DNA from: Paenibacillus mangrovi
GTDB lineage: Bacteria > Bacillota > Bacilli > Paenibacillales > Paenibacillaceae
Length of the DNA: 64,000 bases
Assembly (NCBI RefSeq): GCF_022898935.1
Contig: NZ_JALIRP010000002.1
Coordinates: forward strand, 186,001-250,000
Direction of reading: 5' to 3'
Shown here: in pieces, positions 40,817-50,217 of the stretch
Numbering within the stretch: the first letter of the stretch is position 1
Layout: the number at the start of each line of letters is the position of its first letter
Notes under the pieces: generated by a model
Told to the model about the DNA's origin: nothing
Database searches by the model: none
What the model saw: the letters and a program-made list of their open reading frames with translations, nothing else
Program-made: the position numbers and the translations under genes

Positions 40817-41674
40817 TTAAGTTGGCCATACAAATACGGCCAGTGTCCCGGGGCCGACATGGCTGCCGACAACCGGACCGATATTGGTGAGCACGACTTC
40901 CCCCAGATGATAATGCCGGGATAGCTCTTCAAGTACCGGGTCAGCTGTAGCCGGGTCTGCCGTATGACCTACTGCCACGTTAATGTTTTGAATCCCGCCC
41001 AGATCCTCTTGAAACCTTTCAATCATGCGGGCTATTGCTTTCTTGCGGCCTCTGACCTTTTCTACCGCATAAATGATGCCTTCTTCGTCGATGGACAGGA
41101 TTGGCTTGATATTAAGAAGGTTTCCGATAATTGCTGCCGCCTTGCCGATCCGCCCGCCTTTTTGCAAATATTCCAAGGTGTCGACGAGAAAATAAAGCTT
41201 GCGCTGCTGCCGCATCTGTTCCACGGATGAAACTATTTCATCCACGCTTTTGCCTTCCGCAGCGAGCCGGGCCGCATGGACTACCAGCAGGCCAAAACCG
41301 TAGGAGGCCGATTTAGAGTCCACCACCGTAATTTCCGGCGGGTCCTCCATCAGCGATTTGGCGAGGACTGCGGATTGATACGTGCCGCTTAGTCCCGACG
41401 AAATATGAATGGAAATGATCGGACTACCGGGATGCATGGTCATAATATTCTGATATACATGCATATAATCGGCAGGGGAAGCCTGCGACGTGGTAGGCAG
41501 CTGATCCGACTGGACAAGCCGTTTGTAGAACACCTCAGCTGAAATATCCACGCCGTCCTCGAAGGTCTCTTCACCAAACATCAGGCGAAGTGGTATGACA
41601 TGAATATCATATTTGCTGACCAGCTCTTCCGGTATGTCAGCGGTGCTGTCCGTCACAATGACCGCATGAGTCAT
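40817..41674 (-). CDS. DegV-family fatty-acid-binding protein
   Basis: This 285-residue protein has the DegV fold: VTDSTADIPEE at the N-terminus, QLPTTSQASPADY and ISIHISSGLSGTYQSA for the fatty-acid head group, and VVGSHVGPGTLAVF near the end. DegV (FakB) proteins hold the fatty acid while FakA phosphorylates it, and fakA is the adjacent upstream gene. A FakB role for this protein is therefore likely. Confidence 0.92.
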   Translation of the reverse strand: MTHAVIVTDSTADIPEELVSKYDIHVIPLRLMFGEETFEDGVDISAEVFYKRLVQSDQLPTTSQASPADYMHVYQNIMTMHPGSPIISIHISSGLSGTYQSAVLAKSLMEDPPEITVVDSKSASYGFGLLVVHAARLAAEGKSVDEIVSSVEQMRQQRKLYFLVDTLEYLQKGGRIGKAAAIIGNLLNIKPILSIDEEGIIYAVEKVRGRKKAIARMIERFQEDLGGIQNINVAVGHTADPATADPVLEELSRHYHLGEVVLTNIGPVVGSHVGPGTLAVFVWPT

Positions 41675-41715
41675 GCGAGTGGCCTCCTTTAACTTATTTC
41701 ACGATATAAATTGAA

Positions 41716-43521
41716 CTAGGACTCTACTGAGAAAATATAATAATACACCGGCTGGCCGCCTTGATGTATTTCCACTTCAGCGTTCGGATAATTCTCGGCT
41801 AGCCAATCCGCCAGTTCAGCCGTCATATCAGGCTGTGTTTCTTCACCGGCAAGGACGGTTACGATTTCATCTCCGCTCACAAGCATCTTGCTCAGAAGCT
41901 CCTGGCATGCACCCAAAAGCCCCTCAGCTGCCGTAACGATTTTCGAATTTTCAATACCGATATACTGGCCGGCTTTGATATCAAGATTGTCAATCTGGGT
42001 ATCCCGCACCGCATAGGTCACCTGTCCGGACTTGATTCGTGCAATAGCCTCCATCATATTGTTCGTATTGATATCCTCGGCATCCTCTTCGGAGAATGCG
42101 AAAGCAGCAGCAATTCCTTGAGGAATGCTCTTGCTCGGAATCACCGTCACACTGCGCTCGCCTTCAAGCAGCTCTGCAGCCTGCTGTGCAGCAAGCACAA
42201 TATTGGAATTGTTCGGCAGGATATAGATATGCTGTGCCGAGATCGATCCGATCGCGTTGACAAAATCCTCTGTGCTTGGATTCATGGTCTGTCCGCCGGA
42301 AAGCACGGCATCCACACCAAGACTTTTGAAAATGTCCGCAATGCCCTGACCGGAAGCTACCGCGATGAAACCATACGGTGCAAGTTCATCTGCCGGCGGC
42401 GTAGCCGGAGCCTGCTCCCGCGAATGCTCTACCGGATCAACCGGAATTTCCGCAAAAAGCTCAGGCATTGGCGCGATGTCCAGACCAGTCGTAAGCAGAT
42501 CCCGATGCTGTTCACGCATGTTCAATATATGAATCTGCGTGATTTCTCCATAACGGAGCGCGAGATTCAGCACCTCGCCCGGCGCCTTGGAGTGGACATG
42601 CACTTTGATCAGCTCATCATCGGCGATAATGATAATAGAGTCTCCATTAACAGATAACGCTTTTCTGAATTGATCCTCATCGAATTTCGCAGCAGGAGTG
42701 CCTCCAAGCTGACGATTAATGAAAAATTCCATGTCGTACAGAAATTCAATATCTTCTGTTTCAATTCTGGATTGAGCCAGCTCAGGCCGATCTGCAAAAG
42801 CAGGGACAGTGGAACCTACCACAGCCGCAGAAGCCGTATCCTGTTGATTCACGGGATATGCTTGTCTTGCAGCTGACTGAGATGAATACTCAGGCGATGA
42901 CTGCGCCCCTTGGAGAAACGAAAGGAAACCTTCGTAAATATAGACCAGTCCTTGTCCCCCTGAATCCACGACGCCCACCTGTTTTAATACAGGAAGCATA
43001 TCAGGTGTCTGGGAGAGCGTCTCCTGCGCCTTCAGGAGTACCTGCTCCATTAATTCCGTAATATCGTTTGTCCGACGAGCATAGAAAACCGCATGCTTGG
43101 CAGCCTCTTTTGCCACTGTCAAAATCGTACCTTCAACCGGCTTTACAACAGCTTTGTACGCAGCATCTACGCCTGTTTGCAGGGCGGCAGCAAACTGCAT
43201 TGCATTCAGCTCATTGTAAGGCGCAGCAAAACGACCGAACCCGCGAAACAGCTGGGATGTAATCACGCCGGAATTTCCGCGCGCGCCCATCAGCAGTCCT
43301 TTGGATAATACGCCAGCGCTGTGTCCAATCGATTCGGAGTTATTTCTTTTTAATTCAGTTACACCTGCATTCATCGTCAAGTTCATGTTCGTTCCGGTAT
43401 CGCCGTCCGGCACCGGAAATACATTTAAGGAATTGACATGCTCAGCATGCTGCTGCAGCTGCTCCGCTCCAGCCAAAACCATTGCGGTAAAATCTGCCCC
43501 ATTCAAAGAACGCTTACTCAA
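41716..43521 (-). CDS. fakA: Fatty acid kinase FakA (DhaL/DAK2 domain, YloV)
   Basis: This 601-residue protein has an N-terminal DhaL kinase domain (about 1-205; FPVPDGDTGTNM binds the Mg-ATP, GARGNSGVI). A middle domain follows, then a C-terminal DegV-like domain (about 320-601). With a FakB it phosphorylates fatty acids for phospholipid synthesis. The start is TTG with AGGGGA upstream. It is divergent from rpmB, and the yloU (Asp23) gene that precedes yloV in B. subtilis is absent here. Confidence 0.95.
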   Translation of the reverse strand: MSKRSLNGADFTAMVLAGAEQLQQHAEHVNSLNVFPVPDGDTGTNMNLTMNAGVTELKRNNSESIGHSAGVLSKGLLMGARGNSGVITSQLFRGFGRFAAPYNELNAMQFAAALQTGVDAAYKAVVKPVEGTILTVAKEAAKHAVFYARRTNDITELMEQVLLKAQETLSQTPDMLPVLKQVGVVDSGGQGLVYIYEGFLSFLQGAQSSPEYSSQSAARQAYPVNQQDTASAAVVGSTVPAFADRPELAQSRIETEDIEFLYDMEFFINRQLGGTPAAKFDEDQFRKALSVNGDSIIIIADDELIKVHVHSKAPGEVLNLALRYGEITQIHILNMREQHRDLLTTGLDIAPMPELFAEIPVDPVEHSREQAPATPPADELAPYGFIAVASGQGIADIFKSLGVDAVLSGGQTMNPSTEDFVNAIGSISAQHIYILPNNSNIVLAAQQAAELLEGERSVTVIPSKSIPQGIAAAFAFSEEDAEDINTNNMMEAIARIKSGQVTYAVRDTQIDNLDIKAGQYIGIENSKIVTAAEGLLGACQELLSKMLVSGDEIVTVLAGEETQPDMTAELADWLAENYPNAEVEIHQGGQPVYYYIFSVES

Positions 43522-43726
43522 TGATAAATCCCCTTCCTAGCTTGATCCCAAAACCATGGGCGTCCTTATACAAACGTAACATTCACGTTTTCGTTTCGCC
43601 ACTTGCGTTCTAAATCGTTATTTTGCATTTAAAATTATAGATATAGTTTAACACCCCATATTCAACCAGTATGGGCTATACATCATTGTACTATAAGAAG
43701 CATGAGAAATAAATGTTTTTGAGCGG

Positions 43727-43756
43727 TTGACGAAGCATTTTTTGCTGTGATATTAT
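43727..43756 (+). promoter_or_regulatory. rpmB promoter
   Basis: TTGACG (43727-43732) and TATTAT (43751-43756) with an 18-bp spacer precede rpmB by about 50 bp. Nothing else is seen in the fakA-rpmB gap. Confidence 0.75.
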
Positions 43757-43804
43757 ATACAAGTATTGTTTTATGCAGGTGTTTGGAACAAGGAGGTGTA
43801 ATCT

Positions 43805-43993
43805 ATGTCTCGCAAATGTTATGTAACTGGCAAGAAGCCAGGAAGCGGTAACCACGTATCCCACGCTAACAACCGTAACCGTCGTTCTTGGGGTGTGAAC
43901 GTGCAAAAAGTTCGTATTCTTGTTGACGGCAAACCAAAGCGCGTTTATGTGAGCACTCGTGCGCTCAAAGCTGGTAAAGTTACCCGCGTATAA
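43805..43993 (+). CDS. rpmB: 50S ribosomal protein L28
   Basis: This 62-residue basic protein begins [20 protein letters not shown] and is full length. Only one cysteine is present, so it is the zinc-free (C-minus) form. AAGGAGG lies before the ATG. It is transcribed alone and opposite to its neighbours, as in B. subtilis. Confidence 0.97.
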   Translation: MSRKCYVTGKKPGSGNHVSHANNRNRRSWGVNVQKVRILVDGKPKRVYVSTRALKAGKVTRV

Positions 43994-44054
43994 TTAGGAA
44001 AACTTGTATTGTTTTTCCTACAGAGTAGGAAGACCGCGTTTTACGTATATAAGC

Positions 44055-44089
44055 AAAAAGCACCTTGTTTACAGCAGGTGCTTTTTTTA
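44055..44089 (+). terminator. Terminator after rpmB
   Basis: AAAAAGCACCT (44055-44065) pairs with AGGTGCTTTTT (44076-44086), and T's continue. Confidence 0.92.
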
Positions 44090-44170
44090 ATGCCTTTGGC
44101 CCTATTCGGTATATTTCATGCCGCCTGCCTCAGAGGTTGTTTAGCATAAGCGGCATACCATAGGGAGTCT

Positions 44171-44251
44171 TCAGCTTTTATGAAATGTGTTTAAAATGGC
44201 TTTTACGAAGCCTCCCAAGAACTTTGGCAGCTTAAACGTATAAAATTTCAT
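44171..44251 (-). CDS. spoVM: Stage V sporulation protein M (SpoVM), 26 residues
   Basis: The minus strand from 44251 encodes a 26-residue peptide that starts MKFYTFKLPKFLGGFVKAIL and ends in HKS. It closely matches B. subtilis SpoVM, including Pro9, the Gly-Gly and the amphipathic helix that senses the curved forespore membrane. GGGGAGG lies upstream. SpoVM anchors SpoIVA for coat assembly and is a known substrate or inhibitor of FtsH. Position between rpmB and rpe is the same as in B. subtilis, minus thiN. Confidence 0.95.
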   Translation of the reverse strand: MKFYTFKLPKFLGGFVKAILNTFHKS

Positions 44252-44329
44252 ATTCCATTCCACCCTCCCCATCATTCTCATGTCATCGCGTATGGTATGC
44301 CCTGAGCTTAGTTTGCTGCAGAAACGGAC

Positions 44330-44365
44330 AAAAAAAGGTTACATGAGAACCCTGCTCATGTAACC
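44330..44365 (-). terminator. Terminator after rpe
   Basis: GGTTACATGAG (44337-44347) pairs exactly with CTCATGTAACC (44355-44365), with seven T's after it on the minus strand. It separates the rpe operon from spoVM. Confidence 0.92.
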
Positions 44366-44422
44366 AATGTATGCGCAAAATGCATGACCTATGACTCAGG
44401 CAGACGAGTGAGCCCGCCCAAT

Positions 44423-45085
44423 TTAATTGTTCTGAACACTACCCCGGATCGCCATGATCGCTGCCTCGCGATCCTTTTGTCCAAACACGGCGCTACCTGC
44501 AACCAGCACATCGGCACCTGCATCAGCCACCAATGGTGCCGTCTCGCTCGTAATCCCGCCGTCCACTTCGATATGAACATCAAAGAGCGAAGCCTCATTC
44601 AGCAACTGACGCACCTGACGCACTTTCTGAACGGTTCTAGGGATAAACTGCTGTCCACCGAAGCCCGGATTGACCGTCATGACAAGGACCAAATCCACGT
44701 CTTCAAGTACTTCCTGTATGATCGAAGCTGGGGTTCCAGGATTAATGGCGACCCCTGCCTTAATTCCATGCTCCTTGATCATATGAATGACACGGTGTAA
44801 ATGCGTGCAGGCTTCGGCATGAACGGTAATTACGTCGGCGCCAGCTTTGGCAAAATCAGCGATATATCGTTCCGGCTGCTCGATCATCAGATGAACGTCG
44901 AGAGGCAGGCTCGTATGCGGCTTAATGGCGCTGACGATAGCCGGTCCAAGTGTAATGTTAGGAACAAAATGCCCGTCCATGACATCCACGTGGATCCAGT
45001 CCGCTCCTCCCGCTTCCACGACCGCAACCTCCGGTCCCAATTGGGCAAAATCCGCTGACAATATCGATGGCGCTATTTTAATCAT
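44423..45085 (-). CDS. rpe: Ribulose-phosphate 3-epimerase
   Basis: This 220-residue TIM barrel has metal ligands visible in [26 protein letters not shown] and IEVDGGI. It interconverts ribulose 5-phosphate and xylulose 5-phosphate in the pentose phosphate pathway. It begins 6 bp after rsgA and closes the cluster; a terminator follows. The thiN gene usual after rpe in Bacillus is missing. Confidence 0.97.
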   Translation of the reverse strand: MIKIAPSILSADFAQLGPEVAVVEAGGADWIHVDVMDGHFVPNITLGPAIVSAIKPHTSLPLDVHLMIEQPERYIADFAKAGADVITVHAEACTHLHRVIHMIKEHGIKAGVAINPGTPASIIQEVLEDVDLVLVMTVNPGFGGQQFIPRTVQKVRQVRQLLNEASLFDVHIEVDGGITSETAPLVADAGADVLVAGSAVFGQKDREAAIMAIRGSVQNN

Positions 45086-45091
45086 TTGTCG

Positions 45092-46009
45092 TTAATACCT
45101 CCGCTTTTTATCTTTCATTTCCGTTAAGAACAGCACATAATGCTCGTAGCGGCTCGCTGCTACTCTTCCTTCTTCCACTGCTTCTATGACTTTGCAGCCC
45201 GGTTCATGGGTATGACTGCATCCCCGGAATTTGCACTGGTCCGCATACGAAGCAAATTCCCTGAAACATGTGGACAGCTCCTCTACCCCAAGCTCCAGAA
45301 AATCAAGCTGGCTGAAGCCCGGCGTATCGGCTACAAATCCCCCTTGCTCAAGCTCAATCAGCTCCACATGGCGCGTCGTGTGTTTGCCGCGGCCGAGCCT
45401 CATGCTGATCGCGCTAGTCTCAAGTGCAAGGCCCGGAACTAGCCGATTCAGAAGGGATGACTTGCCTACACCGGATTGACCGGAAAAGACACTGATTTGG
45501 CCTTTCAATCTTTCCTTTAGCAGATCCGTTCCCAGCCCTAAGCGTGAGCTTGATACGATGACCTGGTAGCCGATTTTTTCATACAGTGCTTTTACCACAG
45601 CAGTTGGATCCTCAGCGCCCGGTTCATCCGGCAAAAGATCCTGCTTGGTCAGACAGATCACCGTATCCAGCCCCGAGTGCTCGATGTGGACCAAAAACTT
45701 GTCCAGGAGCTGCAAATTGAGATCGGGTTCACGGACCGAAAATACCAGAACAGCCAGGTCCACGTTGGCAACTGGAGGGCGGATCAGTTCGGAGCGGCGC
45801 GGCAGAATTTCATCCACCATGCCCTCCCCGTTCTCCGTATGGGAATAAAGAATATGATCCCCCACCAGTGGAGTCACGCCCTTTTTCTTAAAAATGCCGC
45901 GTGCTCTGCACTGGATGGCTTCCTCTCCTCCCGATGCCGCCATACCGTTTTCGAGCGGTTTGACGTAATAATATCCGCTTAACGCCTTCACGATCACTCC
46001 TTCAGGCAT
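45092..46009 (-). CDS. rsgA: Ribosome small subunit-dependent GTPase RsgA
   Basis: This 305-residue circularly permuted GTPase has an N-terminal OB fold, then G4 (CLTKQDLL), G1 (GQSGVGKSS, about 173-181), G3 (DTPG) and a zinc finger (CKFRGCSHTHEPGC). It helps late 30S maturation. It follows prkC with an 81-bp gap and precedes rpe. In Bacillus the equivalent CpgA is a PrkC substrate. Confidence 0.96.
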   Translation of the reverse strand: MPEGVIVKALSGYYYVKPLENGMAASGGEEAIQCRARGIFKKKGVTPLVGDHILYSHTENGEGMVDEILPRRSELIRPPVANVDLAVLVFSVREPDLNLQLLDKFLVHIEHSGLDTVICLTKQDLLPDEPGAEDPTAVVKALYEKIGYQVIVSSSRLGLGTDLLKERLKGQISVFSGQSGVGKSSLLNRLVPGLALETSAISMRLGRGKHTTRHVELIELEQGGFVADTPGFSQLDFLELGVEELSTCFREFASYADQCKFRGCSHTHEPGCKVIEAVEEGRVAASRYEHYVLFLTEMKDKKRRY

Positions 46010-46090
46010 ACATGAAAGGCCTCACTTTCTCCGACAGGTTCACAAGTTGAACGACTCGAACCTTTATTGGTGATGTTTGTATATTACAGT

Positions 46091-48241
46091 TTAGTTGTCC
46101 TTCTTCTTACCTTTTCCCGGGAAGTCATGCTTGTTCACTTTCCCATCCCCTGGGTTATCTATGCCGGTTGTCGCGCCATCTACGCCGTTTCCATCTCCGT
46201 TATAGTCCTGCATTCCCGGGTCACCGAAACTGTTATCCGGCAGAGTAGCAGCAGGCACCGTGCCGTTCTTGGCATCTTCATAGGTTACCGTGTAGGTATC
46301 GAAAATCTGCCCATCCCGTTTCACAGTTACGATCCCGTTCATAGTTGGAGACAACACCAGTTCTATAGGGAAGACCTGTGTCGAATTGATGGTCTTCGTA
46401 CCCCAGACTTTGGTTTGACCGCTGGTACGTGCATCACTGTATTCAATACTAATTTTACTGTTTTGCCCTTCGAACTCCGGGGCAACAGGCAGATTAAATG
46501 TGTATTTAAGTGAGTCAGACGGATATCCCGAGCTAATCGTCAAGACGATTTTATCTCCAGGATTCGCATCCATCCCGGGGTCATAAGGGAACTGCTTAAT
46601 GACTTTACCTCTCTCAACGGTATAGCTCGCTTCCTGCTCAATCGTCGGGTCAGTGGTGAACCCGTTCGCTCTCAGCTTCTGCACCGCCTTCTCCTGCGTC
46701 AAATCGATAAGGTTCGGCATCTTCACCTGCTTCGGACCCTTGCTGACTGTTAATGTAACCTGTGCCATATCGGGATCCTGCTCGGTGTTTGCACCCGGAT
46801 CCTGAGAAATGACCTTATTAACAGACTCATCGCTGAATTCCTCATTCTTTTTAATATTATTCTCTTTAAATCCTAGATCTTTCAAGGATCTTACAGCTTC
46901 CTCATAGGAAGAACCTCTGAGATCCGGCATTTTCTTGAGCGGTTTGGCTGCGCCAACGGAAAGCTGAATGATTGAGCCCTTCTTCACCACGGTGTCAGCA
47001 GGCTTGCTCTGCTCATAAACATAGCCTTCTTTTACATCCGGTTTGTATTCACGAATGACCTGCGGGTCTACTTCAAGGCCGAGGTCGCTAAGCTCTTTGC
47101 GGGCATCAGCTTCCGTCTTGTTGAGGACGCTTGGTACTGTCACATTCGGAACGACGAGCTTATGATTGACATACATTGCCAGCCCCGCCATCGCCAGAAG
47201 AAGCAGCAGCGTCAAACCGATCCACAGCGCAGGCTTTCCCCAAGTTTTTTTCGGCTTGGCCGCCGGCGCTGGACGATCATCCTGGTCCTCATCATGATCC
47301 GCAGGTGCCGGCCGTGATCTTACCGGGCTCGCCCCGATATGCTGAGGCTTAATCGCTGGAATGACGCGGGTGCGGTCCTCGTCATCGATATCGTTAAAAT
47401 CTATTTTCTTCTCATTTCTGCGCTCCGGCAGCAGACAGGTTTCCAGATCATGCAGCATTTCCTTTGCACTCTGGTACCGCTCCTGCGGATTTTTTCGCAT
47501 CGATTTGAGAATAATATTTTCCACGCTCTGGGGAATGAGAGGATTCACTTCACGTGGCTCCTCAAATTCCTCCTGAAGATGCTTCAGCGCCACACTGATC
47601 GGGCTTTCCCCAAGAAAAGGTAGGCGGGCTGTCAGCATTTGATACAATACAATACCAAGTGAATATAAATCCGATTTCTCGCCCGTCACGACACCCTTGG
47701 CATGCTCCGGGGAGAAATAATGTACAGAACCAATAACAGAACCCGTTTGGGTAATGGTCGTTGACGTAACGGCACGGGCGATCCCGAAATCCGTCACCTT
47801 TACTCTGCCATTGCGGCCAATCAGTATATTATGGGGCTTGATATCCCTGTGAATTATCTGATTATGGTGGGCATGATCCAGCGCATCGCATATTTGAGAC
47901 GCGATCCGCACCGCCTCATCAACTTGAAGAGGTGCCCGTTCTTTAATAATTTCGTTCAGATTATGTCCTTCGACATATTCCATCACGATGTAATGAATCT
48001 CATCTTCCTGCCCCACATCGTAAATGCTGACAACGTTCGGATGCGAAAGCGAAGCAGCCGACTGCGCCTCACGGCGGAAGCGGCGGATAAACTCCTCATC
48101 GTGCACAAACTGCTGACGTAGTACCTTGACAGCGACATTTCGGCCGAGCAGCAGATCATGAGCTTTGTAGACGAGAGCCATTCCGCCGCCACCAATTCGT
48201 TCTATAATTTCGTAACGGCCGCCCAATTCGTGTCCGATCAT
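46091..48241 (-). CDS. prkC: Serine/threonine protein kinase PrkC with PASTA repeats
   Basis: The protein is 716 residues. The Hanks-type kinase domain (about 8-270) has IGGGGMALVYKA, VAVKVL, IHRDIKPHN and VTDFGIARA. A cytosolic linker and one membrane segment (about 340-360) lead to three PASTA repeats outside (PNVTVPSVLNKTEA, KKMPDLRGSSYEEA, VKMPNLIDLTQEKA). An extra beta-rich domain and a Gly/Asp-rich tail follow. PASTA repeats bind muropeptides or lipid II. The start at 48241 is fixed by GGAG eight bases upstream and a 4-nt ATGA overlap with prpC. Confidence 0.96.
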   Translation of the reverse strand: MIGHELGGRYEIIERIGGGGMALVYKAHDLLLGRNVAVKVLRQQFVHDEEFIRRFRREAQSAASLSHPNVVSIYDVGQEDEIHYIVMEYVEGHNLNEIIKERAPLQVDEAVRIASQICDALDHAHHNQIIHRDIKPHNILIGRNGRVKVTDFGIARAVTSTTITQTGSVIGSVHYFSPEHAKGVVTGEKSDLYSLGIVLYQMLTARLPFLGESPISVALKHLQEEFEEPREVNPLIPQSVENIILKSMRKNPQERYQSAKEMLHDLETCLLPERRNEKKIDFNDIDDEDRTRVIPAIKPQHIGASPVRSRPAPADHDEDQDDRPAPAAKPKKTWGKPALWIGLTLLLLLAMAGLAMYVNHKLVVPNVTVPSVLNKTEADARKELSDLGLEVDPQVIREYKPDVKEGYVYEQSKPADTVVKKGSIIQLSVGAAKPLKKMPDLRGSSYEEAVRSLKDLGFKENNIKKNEEFSDESVNKVISQDPGANTEQDPDMAQVTLTVSKGPKQVKMPNLIDLTQEKAVQKLRANGFTTDPTIEQEASYTVERGKVIKQFPYDPGMDANPGDKIVLTISSGYPSDSLKYTFNLPVAPEFEGQNSKISIEYSDARTSGQTKVWGTKTINSTQVFPIELVLSPTMNGIVTVKRDGQIFDTYTVTYEDAKNGTVPAATLPDNSFGDPGMQDYNGDGNGVDGATTGIDNPGDGKVNKHDFPGKGKKKDN

Positions 48242-49014
48242 GAATCCCACTCCTTTATACTTTGCCCGGCGATTTCATCTTGAAGTTCAAACAGGGCGAC
48301 GGTAATGTTGTCATCGCCTCCGGCGAGAAGTGCCAGCTGCAGAAGTCGGTCCGCCCGTTCATCCAGCGGAACATCCTGCATTCCAGTTATTTGGGCAATA
48401 TGCTCGCCGCTAACCAGACTGCTGAGTCCATCGCTGCACAAAAGGAGTACTTCCCCGGCAGATAGTGTGACAGGATACAGATCGACAGCTACCTCGGGAT
48501 CGGTGCCCAAAGCGCGCATAATCACATTGCGGCGCGGATGGGTCTTCATCTCCTCATGGCTGATCTGACCGTTCTTAAACAGCTCATTGACAAGCGTATG
48601 GTCTTCCGTCAACTGAATGGCTTCACCATTCACAATTTTATATGCCCGGCTGTCTCCGATATGTCCGATAATGCCGGACAGATCCTGCAGCAGCAGCACT
48701 TCAACCGTCGTTCCCATGTTGTGATATTTTTCATTTTTGGATGCTTCACTGTAGATCACACTATTGGCATGCAGTATGGCATCACTCACAGCAGCACTCA
48801 GTCCTTCGGCAGACATGCCTTCTTCCAGTGTAGAAAGGTCAGCCGCAATCGTATCCACAGCAAGCATGCTCGCGGTATCACCGGCCTGATGGCCACCCAT
48901 ACCGTCAGCAACAATACCGATGGTATAGCCTTGCGGCAGTTGACCGATCCAAACTGAATCCTCGTTTACCGATCGAACCCGTCCGATATTACTGGCATGA
49001 ACTGTTTTGATCAA
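48238..49014 (-). CDS. prpC: PP2C-type protein phosphatase PrpC (Stp1)
   Basis: This 258-residue PPM phosphatase has metal-binding acids in VNEDSVW, GIVADGMGGHQAGD, GHIGDSRAY, LLCSDGLSSL and GDDNITV. It removes phosphates placed by PrkC. It starts at a TTG whose GAGGTGAG site overlaps the rlmN stop, and it overlaps prkC by 4 nt, so kinase and phosphatase are coupled. Confidence 0.96.
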   Translation of the reverse strand: MIKTVHASNIGRVRSVNEDSVWIGQLPQGYTIGIVADGMGGHQAGDTASMLAVDTIAADLSTLEEGMSAEGLSAAVSDAILHANSVIYSEASKNEKYHNMGTTVEVLLLQDLSGIIGHIGDSRAYKIVNGEAIQLTEDHTLVNELFKNGQISHEEMKTHPRRNVIMRALGTDPEVAVDLYPVTLSAGEVLLLCSDGLSSLVSGEHIAQITGMQDVPLDERADRLLQLALLAGGDDNITVALFELQDEIAGQSIKEWDS

Positions 49015-49021
49015 GCTTCTC

Positions 49022-50062
49022 TCACCTCAACTCCATATGCTTGGCACGCAGTTGCCCGCATGCAGCCGCGATATCGTGGCCTTGTTCACGACGAATCGTT
49101 ACATTTACGCCATTTTCTGCGAGCACTTTCTGAAACTTGAAAATATCATTGCGCGAGGTGCGAACGTATTTACGTTCAGGCACATAGTTTACCGGAATCA
49201 AATTGACATGGCAGAGCATGTCCTTCAGTACGGTAGCCAGCTCAAGCGCATGCTCCGGCTGGTCATTCACCCCGCCGATCAAGGCGTATTCAAAGGTGAT
49301 GCGGCGGCCCGTTTTAGCGAGATAGAAGCGCAGCGCCTCCATCACATCCTCAAAAGGATAGCGGCGGTTCACCGGCATCAGCTTGGAGCGCAGCATATCG
49401 TTCGGCGCATGAATGGAAATCGCCAGATTGATCTGGGTGTCCTCATTGGCGAACTTGTAAATATTCGGAACGATCCCGCTGGTGGATACGGTAATATGAC
49501 GCTGGCCGATGTTAAGGCCTTTTTCATGGATCATAATACGGAGGAACTTCATCGTAGCTTCATAGTTTTCGAATGGCTCACCGGAGCCCATGATAACAAT
49601 GCTGCTGACGCGTTCGTCCCTTTCATCCAAAATCTTTTGGGCCTGAACCACCTGTGCGACAATTTCACCAGCCGTCAGATTCCGTTTGAGCCCGCCCAGC
49701 GTCGAGGCGCAGAACGTACATCCGATGCGGCAGCCCACCTGCGTTGTTACGCAGATGCTGTTCCCGTAGTTATGCTTCATAATAACCGTCTCGATCGCAT
49801 GATCATCATGAAGACCGAAGAGGAACTTCACTGTTCCATCCTTCGATTCCATCTTGGTAATTTCTTTCAGGGTCACAAATTCGAACTGGTCTTCAAGCTT
49901 TTGGCGCAGTTCCTTGGACAAGTTGGTCATTTCCTGAAAATTACTCACTCTCTTTACATAAAGCCAGTCAAAAACTTGACCCGCCCGGAAAGAAGGCTCA
50001 CCATTTTCTTTTGCCCACTCCTGGAGATCATCCAGATTCAAATCATATATAAAAGGCTTCAT
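49022..50062 (-). CDS. rlmN: 23S rRNA (adenine2503-C2)/tRNA methyltransferase RlmN
   Basis: This 346-residue radical SAM enzyme has the cluster motif CRIGCTFC (CxxxCxxC) and the GSGEPFEN-type SAM-binding segment. A C-terminal cysteine lies in AACGQL for the methyl relay. The start at 50062 (MKPFIYD) has AGGTG seven bases upstream; a longer frame lacks it. The gene follows rsmB with 155 bp between. Confidence 0.96.
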   Translation of the reverse strand: MKPFIYDLNLDDLQEWAKENGEPSFRAGQVFDWLYVKRVSNFQEMTNLSKELRQKLEDQFEFVTLKEITKMESKDGTVKFLFGLHDDHAIETVIMKHNYGNSICVTTQVGCRIGCTFCASTLGGLKRNLTAGEIVAQVVQAQKILDERDERVSSIVIMGSGEPFENYEATMKFLRIMIHEKGLNIGQRHITVSTSGIVPNIYKFANEDTQINLAISIHAPNDMLRSKLMPVNRRYPFEDVMEALRFYLAKTGRRITFEYALIGGVNDQPEHALELATVLKDMLCHVNLIPVNYVPERKYVRTSRNDIFKFQKVLAENGVNVTIRREQGHDIAAACGQLRAKHMELR

Positions 50063-50151
50063 TTTATCACACCTGTCTTTTATCATTCATATGCATATTG
50101 TTTCTCATTCTTCCTATTTTAACACAAATAAAAGTAGCGGTAAAAGAGAAA

Positions 50152-50177
50152 CCCCGCCAAAGCTATAGGCCCAGCGG
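50152..50177 (-). terminator. Weak terminator-like hairpin between rsmB and rlmN
   Basis: On the minus strand CCCGCT pairs with a GGCGGG segment, followed by an interrupted T-rich stretch. Partial read-through is likely. Confidence 0.4.
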
Positions 50178-50217
50178 GATCATATAAGCTGCATCATTCA
50201 TGTCTTATGACAATAGT

